Origin: Streptomyces coelicoflavus
Lineage (GTDB): Bacteria; Actinomycetota; Actinomycetes; Streptomycetales; Streptomycetaceae
DNA length: 64,000 nt
Direction of reading: 5' to 3'
NCBI RefSeq assembly: GCF_003112555.1
Contig: NZ_BEWB01000002.1
Coordinates: 62,001-126,000, forward strand
Below are positions 8,447-17,743 of the stretch, piece after piece (the stretch's first letter is position 1; each line of letters starts with the position of its first letter). The translations under genes were made by a program, and so were the position numbers. The notes under the pieces are model-generated. The model saw only the letters and a list, made by a program, of their open reading frames with translations. It was not told the origin of the DNA and ran no database searches.

Positions 8447-11277
8447 GCCGGTGGTTCCCCGCTCCCGGTGGTGTTCGCCGTCGAGGGCGGGGTCCAGTCC
8501 TGGTACGCCGAGGCCGGGTAGATGGCCCAGTAGACCTCGGCGGACTCGGGGCTCCTGGCGTCGTACACCTTGACCGTCACCAGGTCCTTCTGGGACAGGG
8601 ACATCCCGAGGTTCGCCGTGCCACGGGCCTTGGCGGCGAGGGGCGTGAGGGACTTGGTGCCGGTCGCCGTGCCGTCGGGCGGCACCAGAGCGTCCTCCTT
8701 CACCCGGGGCGGGCCCTGGTAGAACTCGCAGACGACCTCGTCGATCTGCTGGAGTCCGTTGTTGAAGATCTCGACGCCGACCGTGACGGTGCCGTCCGCG
8801 GTGGCGTCCCCGAAGGACACGGACCGGCTGTAGCCGCGGAGCAACGGGTCGTGCGCGAAGGGCTCGAGAGGGATGAGCATCGGCTCGGGCTGCTTGTAGT
8901 GGCTGTTCCAGCCCTTCCCCGGGAGCGAGACGTCGTAGTCGACCATGAGGCAGCCCATGGTCTTGTGGTGGTAGATGTAGGGCGTGACCTCGTAGTCGTA
9001 GTCGGAGCTCGTCACCGCGCCCGACTTGATGCTGACCGTGAGGTCGGTGGTGCTGGTGAGCGAGGTCGTGCTCAGGGTCGTCTTCGCGTACGCGTCGGTC
9101 TTGGTGATGTCGAGACCGAAGTTGACCGGCACGTACTGGAGGAGGGACGTGCTGAGCGAGAACTGCTCGCTCCTGGACGTGGTTTGGCGCACCGTGTGGT
9201 CCTTGCCGATGTTCTTCTTGTCCATGGTGGACTCGGCGTAGGTGACCGTCGATCCCTCCTTCTCGTCGGAGACGGGGTAGGAGTCGAGCTGGAAGACCAG
9301 CCGGGAGGGATCGTAGCCCTCTCGGTCGGTGTCGACGTAGCTGAGCAGCACGCCCGGTGTCGAGCGGGGCACGTAGCCCAGTTCCGGGGCACCGGCGGCG
9401 GTGAGCAGCTTCTGGACCGGATCCGGCGTGGTGGGGAAGACGACCGCCAGCGTGCCGTCGGGCTCCCCCTTGTTCGTGGACTTCCGGTAGACCGGGTACG
9501 TCCAGACGTAGTACTCCATCCCGTACACCGCGAGCATGTCGTTGTCCGACGTCTGTGACATGACGCGGACGGACGTGGTGGTGGAGTGCTCGTCGGACTT
9601 GCTGAACCTGCGGCCGTACGAGTTGCTCATCTTGTCCTGGAGCGACTGCTGCTTGACGCCGATCTTCACCGCGGTGTCGTCGGTGAACGTCCACTCCCTG
9701 TTCGACGAGACGGTGGTGCCGGTGGTCACCGTGCCGGCCGTGCCGTAGACGAGGGTCGGCTTCGCCTTGGCGACGGAGGCCTCGTACGGCGGTGACTTGA
9801 CGACGGCGAGGAGCTGGCCGCCGGCCCCGTCCTTCGAGGTCGTGGAGAACGTCGGCGGCCCCAGGACGACGCTCCTGCCGGTCACGTCGCTGGGGAGGGC
9901 GAAGAGCGGGCCGGGCTTCCTGAAGTCCACGGTCATCAGCGCGGTGACGCTCTGCGGCACGCCCGGCCTGCCGGAGTACAAAGGGAACTTCTTGGTCTGG
10001 GGATCGACCGGCAGCAGGCCCGCGGCGACGGTGGCCCTGCCCCTCATCATCTCCCCGAGGTCGGCGCCGCATCCGGTGACGACCACGCCCAGGACGCCCT
10101 GCGTATCGCCTTGAGGCGGCTGATCCCGGTGAGCCGGCAGGACTTCGCCGAACAGCCCGGCCGCCACGTGCAGGTCGATGGAGGCGAGCGGCATCGCCCG
10201 CTTGTTCTCCTCCTTCGTCCCGGCATCGCCGACGTACGCCCGGCACGCGACGTGGTCGGTCAGAGGATTCAGCTTCATCCTCGTCGGGCCGGCCGCGTCC
10301 GGTGCGAGTTCGTAAAGGACGACCACCCCGCAACCCTTGTACGTGGTCCCGGCCTTGGGGGTGTAGCTGCCGGCGTACGCCACGACCAGCTGGTGCACTC
10401 CGCCGGTGCTGCCGTCGTCGTTGACCAGCTGGAGGTCCGCGGCGGCCAGCCGGAACAGGGGGCGTTCGGGCTTGACGCCGGTGACTTGGGGCGTCGTGGT
10501 CAGCAGGAACGCGTCCGAGGACTCGCTGCCGAAGTTCCACACGCCGAGGCGTGGGCTGCCGTCGCTCGCGGGGCAGGCCACCGCAACCTGCTGGTCGGAA
10601 GTGCTCCGCAGCAGGCAGGCCGCGGTCATGTCGACCACGGCGTCGGCTGCCACGTCGGGGACGACCTGCCGGGCGACGGTGGTGGGGGGCTCGGGAGCGG
10701 GGCCCAGCACACCCGGGCCGACATCGTGCAGGGTCAGCGTGTTGCCGTCCAGGGTGGCGATCACGACGTGCGCTGCGGTCCCCCGGCGCACCAGCGTGCC
10801 GGCAACCGGCCGCCCCGTCACGGACGTGAGGCGCAGCGGGTCGCTCAGCTTCCCGGAGGAGCAGTCCATCGACTGGAGGAAGACCCCGTTCGCGTCCTGC
10901 CCCAGCAGCTGCATGCGGCTCTCGTCGGTGCGCTGCGGGTCCAGGCCCACGAGCAGGCGCAGGTTCTTGTCCCGGACCGAGAACGTCGTGGGGGTGGCCT
11001 CGCTGCCGATGATCCACAGCTCGTCGCCGGTGAGCAGGTGGACGTGCTGCACCGCCGAGGTCGTGTCGGTGTCCGCCAGGACGTCCAGGATGTCGGCGGT
11101 GACGGTCTCCCGCGCATCGACGGGCGTGCCGCCCTGGTTGTCGTAGGTGACGCGGGTGTACTGGGCCTTGCTGCCGCCCTTGGGCGTTCCGACGAGGGTG
11201 AGGTCCAGCACCTCGTAGAGGGTGCGGCCCAACTGCAGGGGGTGGGCGGGCGGCTGGTCGTCGCGTGGCACGGTCAC
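8443..11277 (-). CDS. Large beta-rich protein with CARDB-like C-terminus, function unknown
   Basis: A 944-residue protein I do not recognise as a whole. The first ~450 residues look like repeated beta strands (for example VHQLVVAYAGSYTP, LGVVVTGCGADLG), possibly a propeller. Two Ser/Thr-rich segments each end in a Tyr-rich turn (GMEYYVWTYPVYRKS and YDYEVTPYIYHHKT), suggesting an internal duplication. Alternating strands such as TTLSTTSLTSTTDLTVSIKS are reminiscent of beta-pore-forming proteins. Residues ~830-930 (TVTVGVEIFNNGLQQIDEVVC) resemble a CARDB adhesion domain. No signal peptide is seen. The GTG start at 11277 overlaps the upstream stop (GTGA); GTG 11271 is an alternative. It overlaps the downstream ketosynthase-like gene by 4 bp. 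Confidence 0.65.
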   Translation of the reverse strand: MTVPRDDQPPAHPLQLGRTLYEVLDLTLVGTPKGGSKAQYTRVTYDNQGGTPVDARETVTADILDVLADTDTTSAVQHVHLLTGDELWIIGSEATPTTFSVRDKNLRLLVGLDPQRTDESRMQLLGQDANGVFLQSMDCSSGKLSDPLRLTSVTGRPVAGTLVRRGTAAHVVIATLDGNTLTLHDVGPGVLGPAPEPPTTVARQVVPDVAADAVVDMTAACLLRSTSDQQVAVACPASDGSPRLGVWNFGSESSDAFLLTTTPQVTGVKPERPLFRLAAADLQLVNDDGSTGGVHQLVVAYAGSYTPKAGTTYKGCGVVVLYELAPDAAGPTRMKLNPLTDHVACRAYVGDAGTKEENKRAMPLASIDLHVAAGLFGEVLPAHRDQPPQGDTQGVLGVVVTGCGADLGEMMRGRATVAAGLLPVDPQTKKFPLYSGRPGVPQSVTALMTVDFRKPGPLFALPSDVTGRSVVLGPPTFSTTSKDGAGGQLLAVVKSPPYEASVAKAKPTLVYGTAGTVTTGTTVSSNREWTFTDDTAVKIGVKQQSLQDKMSNSYGRRFSKSDEHSTTTSVRVMSQTSDNDMLAVYGMEYYVWTYPVYRKSTNKGEPDGTLAVVFPTTPDPVQKLLTAAGAPELGYVPRSTPGVLLSYVDTDREGYDPSRLVFQLDSYPVSDEKEGSTVTYAESTMDKKNIGKDHTVRQTTSRSEQFSLSTSLLQYVPVNFGLDITKTDAYAKTTLSTTSLTSTTDLTVSIKSGAVTSSDYDYEVTPYIYHHKTMGCLMVDYDVSLPGKGWNSHYKQPEPMLIPLEPFAHDPLLRGYSRSVSFGDATADGTVTVGVEIFNNGLQQIDEVVCEFYQGPPRVKEDALVPPDGTATGTKSLTPLAAKARGTANLGMSLSQKDLVTVKVYDARSPESAEVYWAIYPASAYQDWTPPSTANTTGSGEPPA

Positions 11278-11630
11278 GGCCTCCGGTGGAAGAACAGGTC
11301 GGAGGTCCCGAAGCCGTACAGCCAGACCGACTTGGCCTTGGCGCCGGCCAGGTGCTCCTGGTCCAGGTGGAACTCGAGGTCGCGCTGCGACTCCTCGAGG
11401 GTCTTCAGTTCCTCGTCGACGGGTGTCCCGGCCGGAATGGTGGCCGTCACCTTGACGTTGGCTCCGCCGCCGGGAGTGGGGTGCCACCCGCCCCGGTAGG
11501 TGATCCTCCGAAGGCCCTCGCCGCTGATCTGCTGGTTCTCGTCCACCGTGAACGTCCCGAAGTCCAGCGTTCCGGTGGGGTGTGTGACCCGCACGTCGTA
11601 GGTGCCCGCGAGATTCCCGGTCATGGTCAT
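11274..11630 (-). CDS. Small conserved-looking hypothetical protein
   Basis: A 118-residue protein with no family I recognise. It has alternating strands (TYDVRVTHPTGTLDFGTFTVDE, ANVKVTATIPAGT) followed by a Glu-rich helix PVDEELKTLEESQRDLEFHL and a Phe-rich end GFGTSDLFFHRRP. No signal peptide or membrane helix is seen. It begins at an ATG that overlaps the upstream stop as ATGA and ends overlapping the start of the large beta-rich gene. The tight packing and strong third-position GC bias indicate a real gene whose product is needed with its neighbours. Confidence 0.7.
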   Translation of the reverse strand: MTMTGNLAGTYDVRVTHPTGTLDFGTFTVDENQQISGEGLRRITYRGGWHPTPGGGANVKVTATIPAGTPVDEELKTLEESQRDLEFHLDQEHLAGAKAKSVWLYGFGTSDLFFHRRP

Positions 11631-12295
11631 CCTCTGATCTCGTGCTCGAGCAGGGTGAGCATGGTCGTGGTGAAACTGCCCCGCTGGAACGCGTTCTGCA
11701 GCTTCGACCTGAACGCCTCCATCTGGGAGCCAGGGGTCATGAAGCTGAGCAGAGACGCGATCCAGGGGGGCATGCCAACGGAGTCGGGGGTCAGGCTCAC
11801 CCGGATGGTCCCGCCGATCACGACGCTGTCCAAGGTGATGTCGTCACCCGTTTTGACGACGTAGGAGAGCGTGTTGTCGTCGATCGCCTGGACGACCGTG
11901 CCCTGTCCGCCGGCGTGGCTCGTCGTGACCTTCTTGCCCAGGTCCCAGACGGCGCAGGGCTGGTCGCAGGTGTAGTGGCCGTTGACCTCCAGGCGGGCGA
12001 ATTTGAAGGGGAGATGGGCGGTGGACTCGTCCACCGTGGTCGCGGTGTCGATGGTCACTTTGCTGAGAGCCGTGATCTTCTGGGAGCTCAGCGTGTAGGA
12101 GGCGTCACCGTCGCTGGACCACCTCAAGCTGCCTCGGCCGCCCCCGTCCAGGGTCTGGCAGACACCGATGTCCCCGGCGTTCTTCTGTACGTCGTCGGCC
12201 AGTTTCGCCTGCGTGGCGAGGCCGGGCAGTTGGCCCTCCACCCACGGCTGCATGTTCTGCCAGGCGTCGACCACCTGCTGAGGCGTGAACGTCAT
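11627..12295 (-). CDS. Hypothetical protein of beta-rich operon
   Basis: A 222-residue protein that I cannot assign. The N-terminus MTFTPQQVVDAWQNMQPWVEG is helical. The centre is beta-rich (SYTLSSQKITALSKVTIDTATT, FARLEVNGHYTCDQPC) with four cysteines, and the C-terminus is amphipathic helix (MEAFRSKLQNAFQRGSFTTTMLTLLEHEI). No export signal is visible. Four-base overlaps on both sides place it inside a translationally coupled operon between the TIG-domain gene and the 118-residue gene. The pattern of strands plus a long C-terminal helix would suit a lectin-like or toxin-like accessory subunit, but nothing identifies it. Confidence 0.7.
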   Translation of the reverse strand: MTFTPQQVVDAWQNMQPWVEGQLPGLATQAKLADDVQKNAGDIGVCQTLDGGGRGSLRWSSDGDASYTLSSQKITALSKVTIDTATTVDESTAHLPFKFARLEVNGHYTCDQPCAVWDLGKKVTTSHAGGQGTVVQAIDDNTLSYVVKTGDDITLDSVVIGGTIRVSLTPDSVGMPPWIASLLSFMTPGSQMEAFRSKLQNAFQRGSFTTTMLTLLEHEIRG

Positions 12296-12858
12296 GGGCG
12301 GACTCCTTCCTGCTCGGCGGCTGCCGCCGTGACGCGGAGCATCCCGGGGGCGTACACCGTTCCGTACGCGTCCGTCTGTCCCGCGACCCGGTAGCTGCCG
12401 GACCGCACGGACGAGGGCACGGTCAGCCGCACGGTGGTGCTGCCGGTCTGGATGCCGTACACGCGGGTGGTTCCGATGAACACGGACTTCACCGCGTGCA
12501 GGTTGCGTCCGGTCAGCGACAGGGTGCCGGGGGCCCGCACCGGATCGGGCCGCATGGTGTCGATCTTCGGTTCGTCGTCCGGCACCGTGACGTCGAAGTG
12601 GCCGGTGCCCTGCGCCGTGACCGGTCCCTGGCCCGGGCTGTGGACGAGCACGGTGAAGTCGCCGCTGTGCGAGTTGACCCCGACGGTCACCGTGACCGAA
12701 CCGGCCCGCGGATCGACGCCGGTGACGGCGAGGGTGGAGAGACCGTTCAGATGCACGGTGGTGTTGTCGGTCGTCGCGTCGTCCGGCAGACCGGTGAGCG
12801 CGAGGGTCACCGACGTGTTGACCGGGCCGCGCTCGGGGGTGAAATGCGTGATGTTCAC
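12292..12858 (-). CDS. IPT/TIG-domain protein, first gene of beta-rich operon
   Basis: A 188-residue protein made of two immunoglobulin-like IPT/TIG units. The first has ITHFTPERGPVNTSVTLALTGL and the second IDTMRPDPVRAPGTLSLTGRNL, both the typical P-x-G-x(3)-T-L-x-G pattern. No signal peptide is visible. The GTG start at 12858 is chosen because GAGG lies 8 nt upstream. Its stop overlaps the next gene by 4 bp, making it the promoter-proximal member of the operon running to 7019. TIG domains usually mediate protein or carbohydrate contacts, so a structural or binding role is inferred. Confidence 0.75.
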   Translation of the reverse strand: MNITHFTPERGPVNTSVTLALTGLPDDATTDNTTVHLNGLSTLAVTGVDPRAGSVTVTVGVNSHSGDFTVLVHSPGQGPVTAQGTGHFDVTVPDDEPKIDTMRPDPVRAPGTLSLTGRNLHAVKSVFIGTTRVYGIQTGSTTVRLTVPSSVRSGSYRVAGQTDAYGTVYAPGMLRVTAAAAEQEGVRP

Positions 12859-13154
12859 AGAAATCGCCTCACGTGCGGTGTTCGCCACTGGCAGATCGCC
12901 GGTTTCGCCTGCTCCGGCAGGACTGGCCGGCCACCGGGGCCGTTCTCGGGGCAGACCTCGGAGAACCGTGCTCTCGGCCGGTGTCGGTGACAATCCCTGG
13001 CATGCGGAGCTCCTTCGTCCTGGTCACGACCGTGTACCGGCCGGCCGCAGGCTCCTTGCCGCGGCGCTGCCAGGCTTTCACCGCATCCCGTCATTGACTG
13101 CGGAATATGCCCCATTTGTGGCGTGTTGGTCGGGCGCGCCCCGCCCGGACGCCC
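12859..13154. other. Leader region of beta-rich operon
   Basis: A 296-bp stretch between the TIG gene and the SGNH gene, both on the minus strand. The operon promoter must lie here but no convincing -35/-10 pair is seen. A 44-codon minus-strand open frame at 12869-13003 starts with ATG after GAAGGAG at good spacing and could be a small upstream gene, but its Arg/Ser-rich product looks non-globular, so I do not call it. Confidence 0.4.
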
Positions 13155-14519
13155 CTACGCCTCGACCGGCACCGCGCCCTTCAGCACGTCCAGGTCGAGG
13201 ATCTCGCCCATGCGGGCGTAGCCCTTGTCGCCGGGGTGGAGGTGGTCGCCGCTGTCGTAGTCGGAGCGCATCCGGCGCGGGTCGTAGGGGTCGCGCAGGG
13301 CCTTGTCGAAGTCGACGACCGCGTCGAAGACCCGGCCGGAGCGGATCTCCTCGTTGATCTCCTGCCGCATCGTCTCGCGGGCCCCGGTGTAGCCGCCGTA
13401 GCCGCCGAACGGTGTGATCGTCCCGCCGACGACCCGCAGCCCCCGGGCGTGCGCCTGGTCGACGAGGGTGCGCAGGCCGGTGAGGACGGCGTCGCGGTCG
13501 GCGAGTTCCGGGCTGTGCAGGATGTCGTTGACGCCGAGGAGGATGACGACGGCCTTGACGCCCGTGCGGTGCAGCACGTCGCGTTCGAAGCGGCTCAGGC
13601 CGCTCGGGTTGTCGGCCGGCCGGCCCGTCCTGCCGGTCAGGAGCCGGTTGCCGCTGATGCCCTCATTCACGACGCTGTAGCGGGGCGTGTCCCGGCCGTC
13701 GCCCGCCGCGTCGTGCAGCCGCTCGGCGAGGACGTCGGTCCAGCGGTGGTTGGCGTCGACGTCGGCGCCGAGACCGTCGGTGATCGAGTCGCCGAAGGCC
13801 ACCACCGTGCCGTCCGCCTCGTGGCTCAGTACGTCCAGCGCGGTCAGGTAGCGCCAGTACGGCGTGGGCGTGGTGTAGGCGACGCCGGTGACGTCCGCCG
13901 TGCGGTCGCCGTCGGCGAGGTAGCTGGTCTGCCGCGCCATCGGGTGGTAGGTCACCGGCCCGGACGGGATGGGGGAGTACGTGGTGACCAGGACGTTCGC
14001 CCCGTACGGGATGGCGATGCGGGCGACGTCGCTCATCACCTGGCCGCCCGCCGGGATGATCACCCGGGCGCTGCCGCCGAAGGTCAGCCGGCGCATGGTG
14101 TCGGCGATCGCGGCGGCCGTGTCGGGTCCCGCGGCCAGGGCTATTGAGGCGTGCGTGACGGTCAGCGGCGACTGGCCGTACAGGTTGGACAGGGTGATGC
14201 GCGCGCTGGTGCCGCCGACCGAGGTGTGCACGACGTTGCGCACGGAGCGGCCCGCCATGCCGGTCGTCCCGGTGCCCGGCTCGGCCGCCGCCGGCGCGGT
14301 GGCCCAGGCGCCCACCCAGGCGCCCGTGGAGGCGGGGGCGACGTCTCCCCGCGGGAGACGGCCTCCGGCCCGCAGCGCGTGGTCCCTGGTGCCGTCGTCC
14401 GCGGACGCTCCGGCGTATATGGCCGCGGAGATCGCCACTATCAGGGTGACGATCGCCGCGAGCAGGGCACGGTGCTTGGTGGGGGGCGCCCCCGCACCCC
14501 CGTCACGACCCCGGGTCAT
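13155..14519 (-). CDS. Membrane-anchored or secreted SGNH/GDSL hydrolase
   Basis: A 454-residue esterase/lipase-like protein. A membrane segment at about 15-38 (LLAAIVTLIVAISAAIYAGA) serves as signal or anchor. The hydrolase domain has block I VVAFGDSITDG with the nucleophilic Ser, the Asn block LLGVNDILHSP, and block V SGDHLHPGDKGY with the Asp-x-x-His dyad. About 180 residues before the GDS motif form a beta-rich domain typical of the long Streptomyces SGNH proteins. ATG 14519 has GAGGAG 8 nt upstream. It is divergent from the DUF445 gene. The substrate is not predictable; related enzymes cleave acyl esters outside the cell. Confidence 0.9.
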   Translation of the reverse strand: MTRGRDGGAGAPPTKHRALLAAIVTLIVAISAAIYAGASADDGTRDHALRAGGRLPRGDVAPASTGAWVGAWATAPAAAEPGTGTTGMAGRSVRNVVHTSVGGTSARITLSNLYGQSPLTVTHASIALAAGPDTAAAIADTMRRLTFGGSARVIIPAGGQVMSDVARIAIPYGANVLVTTYSPIPSGPVTYHPMARQTSYLADGDRTADVTGVAYTTPTPYWRYLTALDVLSHEADGTVVAFGDSITDGLGADVDANHRWTDVLAERLHDAAGDGRDTPRYSVVNEGISGNRLLTGRTGRPADNPSGLSRFERDVLHRTGVKAVVILLGVNDILHSPELADRDAVLTGLRTLVDQAHARGLRVVGGTITPFGGYGGYTGARETMRQEINEEIRSGRVFDAVVDFDKALRDPYDPRRMRSDYDSGDHLHPGDKGYARMGEILDLDVLKGAVPVEA

Positions 14520-14710
14520 GCTGTGCTGTTCTCCTCGGGCGAGGGGAGCCCCGAGGCTCCGGTCCGATGAACCCATGATGCGTCATGGGTGGAGGAAGTG
14601 CCGCGGGAGCCCGGGGCGTTCCCCCTCCCGGGGACAGACGCCGGGAACTTGTGTTCCGTTCCGGGAGTCGGTCATGAAGGGACAATGTGTGAGGGACGTA
14701 TCAGCGAACG

Positions 14711-16093
14711 GTGGAGCGGATGGAACGCACGAAAACGGAACTTCCCGGCGGCGCGGGGGGCGGCACGGGTGGTTCCGGCGGCGCGGGGGCGGGCACCGGC
14801 GGCGGCGCGGGCGTGGTGCGTGACCGGGCGATGACGTCCTTCAGCCCGGCCGACGAGGAGAAGCGCCGCGGCGTGCGCCGGATGAAGCTCACCGCCACCG
14901 GCCTGCTGCTCTTCGTCGCCGTGGTCTACGTCCTGGCCGAGTGGGCCTCCCACCGGGGCGCGGGCGCCTGGGCGGGCTATGTGTCGGCCGCCGCCGAGGC
15001 CGGCATGGTCGGCGCGCTCGCCGACTGGTTCGCGGTCACCGCCCTCTTCCGCCACCCGCTCGGCATCCCCATCCCGCACACCGCGATCATCCCGAAGAAG
15101 AAGGACCAGCTGGGCGTCTCGCTGGGTGAGTTCGTCGGGGAGAACTTCCTCTCCGAGGACGTCGTGCGCCACCGGCTGCGCGCCGTCGGCATCGGCAGCC
15201 GCCTCGGCGCCTGGCTCGCCGTGCCCGAGCACGCCGACCGGGTGACGGCCGAGCTGTCCGCCGCCCTGCGCGGCGCCCTCACCGTGCTGCGCGACTCCGA
15301 CGTCCAGGCGGTGGTCGGCGAGGCGATCACGCGCCGGGCCGACGCCCAGGAGATCGCCCCCGGCATCGGAAAGATGCTGGACCGGGTCGTCTCCGACGGC
15401 GGTCACAAGCGCGCCGTCGACCTGATCGTCTCCCGCGCCCACGACTGGCTGATCCTGCACGGCGACTCCGTGATGGACGCCGTGCAGGGCGGGGCGCCCG
15501 GCTGGACCCCCCGGTTCGTCGACAAGAGGATCGGCGACCGTGTCTACAAGGAGCTGCTGCGCTTCGTCACCGAGATGCGCGACATGCCCGCCCACCCCGC
15601 GCGCGGCGCCCTCGACCGCTTCCTCACCGACTTCGCGGCCGACCTCCAGTCGGACACGGAGACCCGGGCGCGGGTGGAGCGGCTGAAGACCGAGGTGCTG
15701 GGCCGCGGCGAGGTCCAGGATCTGATCGCGTCCGCCTGGACGGCCGTACGCTCCATGATCGTCTCGGCGGCGGAGGACGAGCGCAGCGAACTGCGGCTCA
15801 GGGTGCGCGCCTCGCTGCTCTCCCTGGGCGCCCGGATGGCCTCCGACCCCAAGGTGCAGGGCAAGGTCGACGGCTGGGTGGAGGGCGCCGCGGTCTACGT
15901 GGTGACCACCTACCGCAAGGAGATCACCTCGCTGATCACCGACACCGTGGCGGGCTGGGACGCCGAGCACACCACCAAGAAGATCGAGGCGAACATCGGC
16001 CGCGACCTCCAGTTCATCCGCATCAACGGCACGGTGGTCGGCTCGCTGGCCGGGCTGCTGATCTACACGGTCTCCCGCATCCTGGGGGCGTAG
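14711..16093 (+). CDS. DUF445 family membrane protein
   Basis: A 460-residue protein of the DUF445 (PF04286) family. A Gly-rich N-terminal tail is followed by a membrane helix (KLTATGLLLFVAVVYVLAEW), the hallmark segment AGMVGALADWFAVTALFRHPLGIPIPHTAIIP, a long helical region, and a final hydrophobic helix (VVGSLAGLLIYTVSRIL). Both ends are therefore membrane-anchored with a large helical domain between them. The function of the family is not established. The start is uncertain: GTG 14711, ATG 14720 and the ATG of MTSFSPADEE are all possible, and none has an ideal Shine-Dalgarno sequence. It is divergent from the SGNH hydrolase gene. Confidence 0.88.
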   Translation: MERMERTKTELPGGAGGGTGGSGGAGAGTGGGAGVVRDRAMTSFSPADEEKRRGVRRMKLTATGLLLFVAVVYVLAEWASHRGAGAWAGYVSAAAEAGMVGALADWFAVTALFRHPLGIPIPHTAIIPKKKDQLGVSLGEFVGENFLSEDVVRHRLRAVGIGSRLGAWLAVPEHADRVTAELSAALRGALTVLRDSDVQAVVGEAITRRADAQEIAPGIGKMLDRVVSDGGHKRAVDLIVSRAHDWLILHGDSVMDAVQGGAPGWTPRFVDKRIGDRVYKELLRFVTEMRDMPAHPARGALDRFLTDFAADLQSDTETRARVERLKTEVLGRGEVQDLIASAWTAVRSMIVSAAEDERSELRLRVRASLLSLGARMASDPKVQGKVDGWVEGAAVYVVTTYRKEITSLITDTVAGWDAEHTTKKIEANIGRDLQFIRINGTVVGSLAGLLIYTVSRILGA

Positions 16094-16175
16094 CCCCGGA
16101 CGCGGCGCGTGGCGTGGCCGGTCCCGGGCACACGTGAGGCGTTCGCTCGACGGAGAGCCCGACGGAGAGGGTGCC

Positions 16176-17690
16176 ATGGCAGCAGAAGCGTCGTCGTCGG
16201 GCTCGGTGCCCGCCTCCACCGGGACGGTCACCACGGCCGTCCCCGCCCGGCTCGACCGGCTGCCCTGGTCGCGCTGGCACTGGATGATCGTGATCGGCCT
16301 GGGCACCGTCTGGATCCTGGACGGCCTGGAAGTCACGATCGTCGGCAACGTCGCCGGACGCATCGCCGAGGACGGCAGCGGCCTCGACATCAGCTCGGCG
16401 CAGATCACCGGCCTCGCCGCCGCCCTCTACGTGGCGGGGGCCTGCTCCGGCGCCCTGTTCTTCGGCTGGCTGACCGACCGGCACGGCCGCAAGAAGCTGT
16501 TCATGCTGACCCTGGTGGTCTATCTGGCGGCCACCGCGCTGACCGCGGTCTCCTTCGAGACCTGGTGGTTCTTCCTCTTCCGCTTCCTCACCGGCTTCGG
16601 CATCGGCGGCGAGTACGCGGCGATCAACTCCGCGATCGACGAGCTGATCCCGTCCCACTACCGGGGCCGGGTCGACCTCATCATCAACGGCAGCTACTGG
16701 CTCGGCGCGATCGGCGGCGCCCTGCTGTCCATCGTGATGCTGGACACCGACATCTTCGCCAAGGACGTCGGCTGGCGGCTCAGCTTCGCGCTCGGTGTGG
16801 TCCTGGGCCTGGTGGTGCTGCTGGTGCGGCGGCACGTCCCGGAGAGCCCACGGTGGCAGTTCATCCACGGCCAGGGCGAGAAGGCCGACCGACTCGTCTC
16901 CTCGGTCGAACGGGAGATCGAGCAGGAGAAGGGTGAGAAGCTCCCGCCGCCGGCCGGTGAGATCACCATCCACCAGCGCAAGTCCATCGGCTTCGGCCTG
17001 ATCGCCAAGACCGTCTTCCGCCGCTACCCGCGCCGCGCGGTCCTCGGCCTGTCCCTCTTCATCGGCCAGGCCTTCCTGTACAACGCGATCACCTTCGGCT
17101 TCGGCACCATCCTCATCACGTTCTTCGACGTGCCGACCGGCAGCACCGGCTACTACTTCGCCGTCATCGCCGCGGGCAACTTCTGCGGCCCGCTGCTCCT
17201 CGGCCACCTCTTCGACACGGTCGGCCGCCGCATCATGATCTCCAGCACCTATCTGGTCTCCGGCCTCCTGCTCTTCGGCACGGCCTGGCTCTTCGACCGC
17301 GGCTCGCTCACGGCGACGACCATGACGGCCTGCTGGTGCGTGGTGCTGTTCTTCGCCTCGGCGGGCGCCTCCAGCGCGTACCTGACCGTCTCCGAGATCT
17401 TCCCCATGGAGACCCGGGCCATGGCCATCGCCTTCTTCTACGCCCTCGGCACCGCCGCCGGCGGTATCAGCGGCCCGCTGCTCTTCGCCGACCTGACCGA
17501 GTCCGGCGTGGTCGGCGACACGGTCCTGGCCTTCCAGATCGGCGCCGGCCTGATGTGCGCGGCCGGCCTGGTGGCGGCGTTCCTGGCGGTGAAGGCGGAA
17601 CGCCGCTCACTGGAGGACATCGCCGAGCCGCTGTCGACGGCGGCACCGGACGCGCCCGGAACAGAGGGCTCCGGCGCGAAGACCGCGTAG
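16176..17690 (+). CDS. MFS transporter, metabolite:H+ symporter type
   Basis: A 504-residue, 12-helix major facilitator protein. The loop 2-3 motif GWLTDRHGRKKLF and its repeat GHLFDTVGRRIM are present, as are RFLTGFGIGGEYAAINSAIDE and the PESPRW motif after helix 6, which place it in the sugar/aromatic-acid symporter branch. The central cytosolic loop is long and charged. ATG 16176 follows a GGAGAGG site; an upstream GTG at 16134 is less likely. It sits alone between DUF445 and a VOC gene, so the substrate cannot be inferred from context. Confidence 0.9.
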   Translation: MAAEASSSGSVPASTGTVTTAVPARLDRLPWSRWHWMIVIGLGTVWILDGLEVTIVGNVAGRIAEDGSGLDISSAQITGLAAALYVAGACSGALFFGWLTDRHGRKKLFMLTLVVYLAATALTAVSFETWWFFLFRFLTGFGIGGEYAAINSAIDELIPSHYRGRVDLIINGSYWLGAIGGALLSIVMLDTDIFAKDVGWRLSFALGVVLGLVVLLVRRHVPESPRWQFIHGQGEKADRLVSSVEREIEQEKGEKLPPPAGEITIHQRKSIGFGLIAKTVFRRYPRRAVLGLSLFIGQAFLYNAITFGFGTILITFFDVPTGSTGYYFAVIAAGNFCGPLLLGHLFDTVGRRIMISSTYLVSGLLLFGTAWLFDRGSLTATTMTACWCVVLFFASAGASSAYLTVSEIFPMETRAMAIAFFYALGTAAGGISGPLLFADLTESGVVGDTVLAFQIGAGLMCAAGLVAAFLAVKAERRSLEDIAEPLSTAAPDAPGTEGSGAKTA

Positions 17691-17743
17691 CGTCGCACAC
17701 GTCGACCCGAACCCGGCCGGCACAGTCGTCGAGGAGCCCTCCG

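Noticed and set aside
12869..13003. Possible 44-codon gene upstream of the TIG-domain operon with a good Shine-Dalgarno
   Set aside because: The product is Arg/Ser-rich and featureless; one good ribosome-binding site is not enough to call it.
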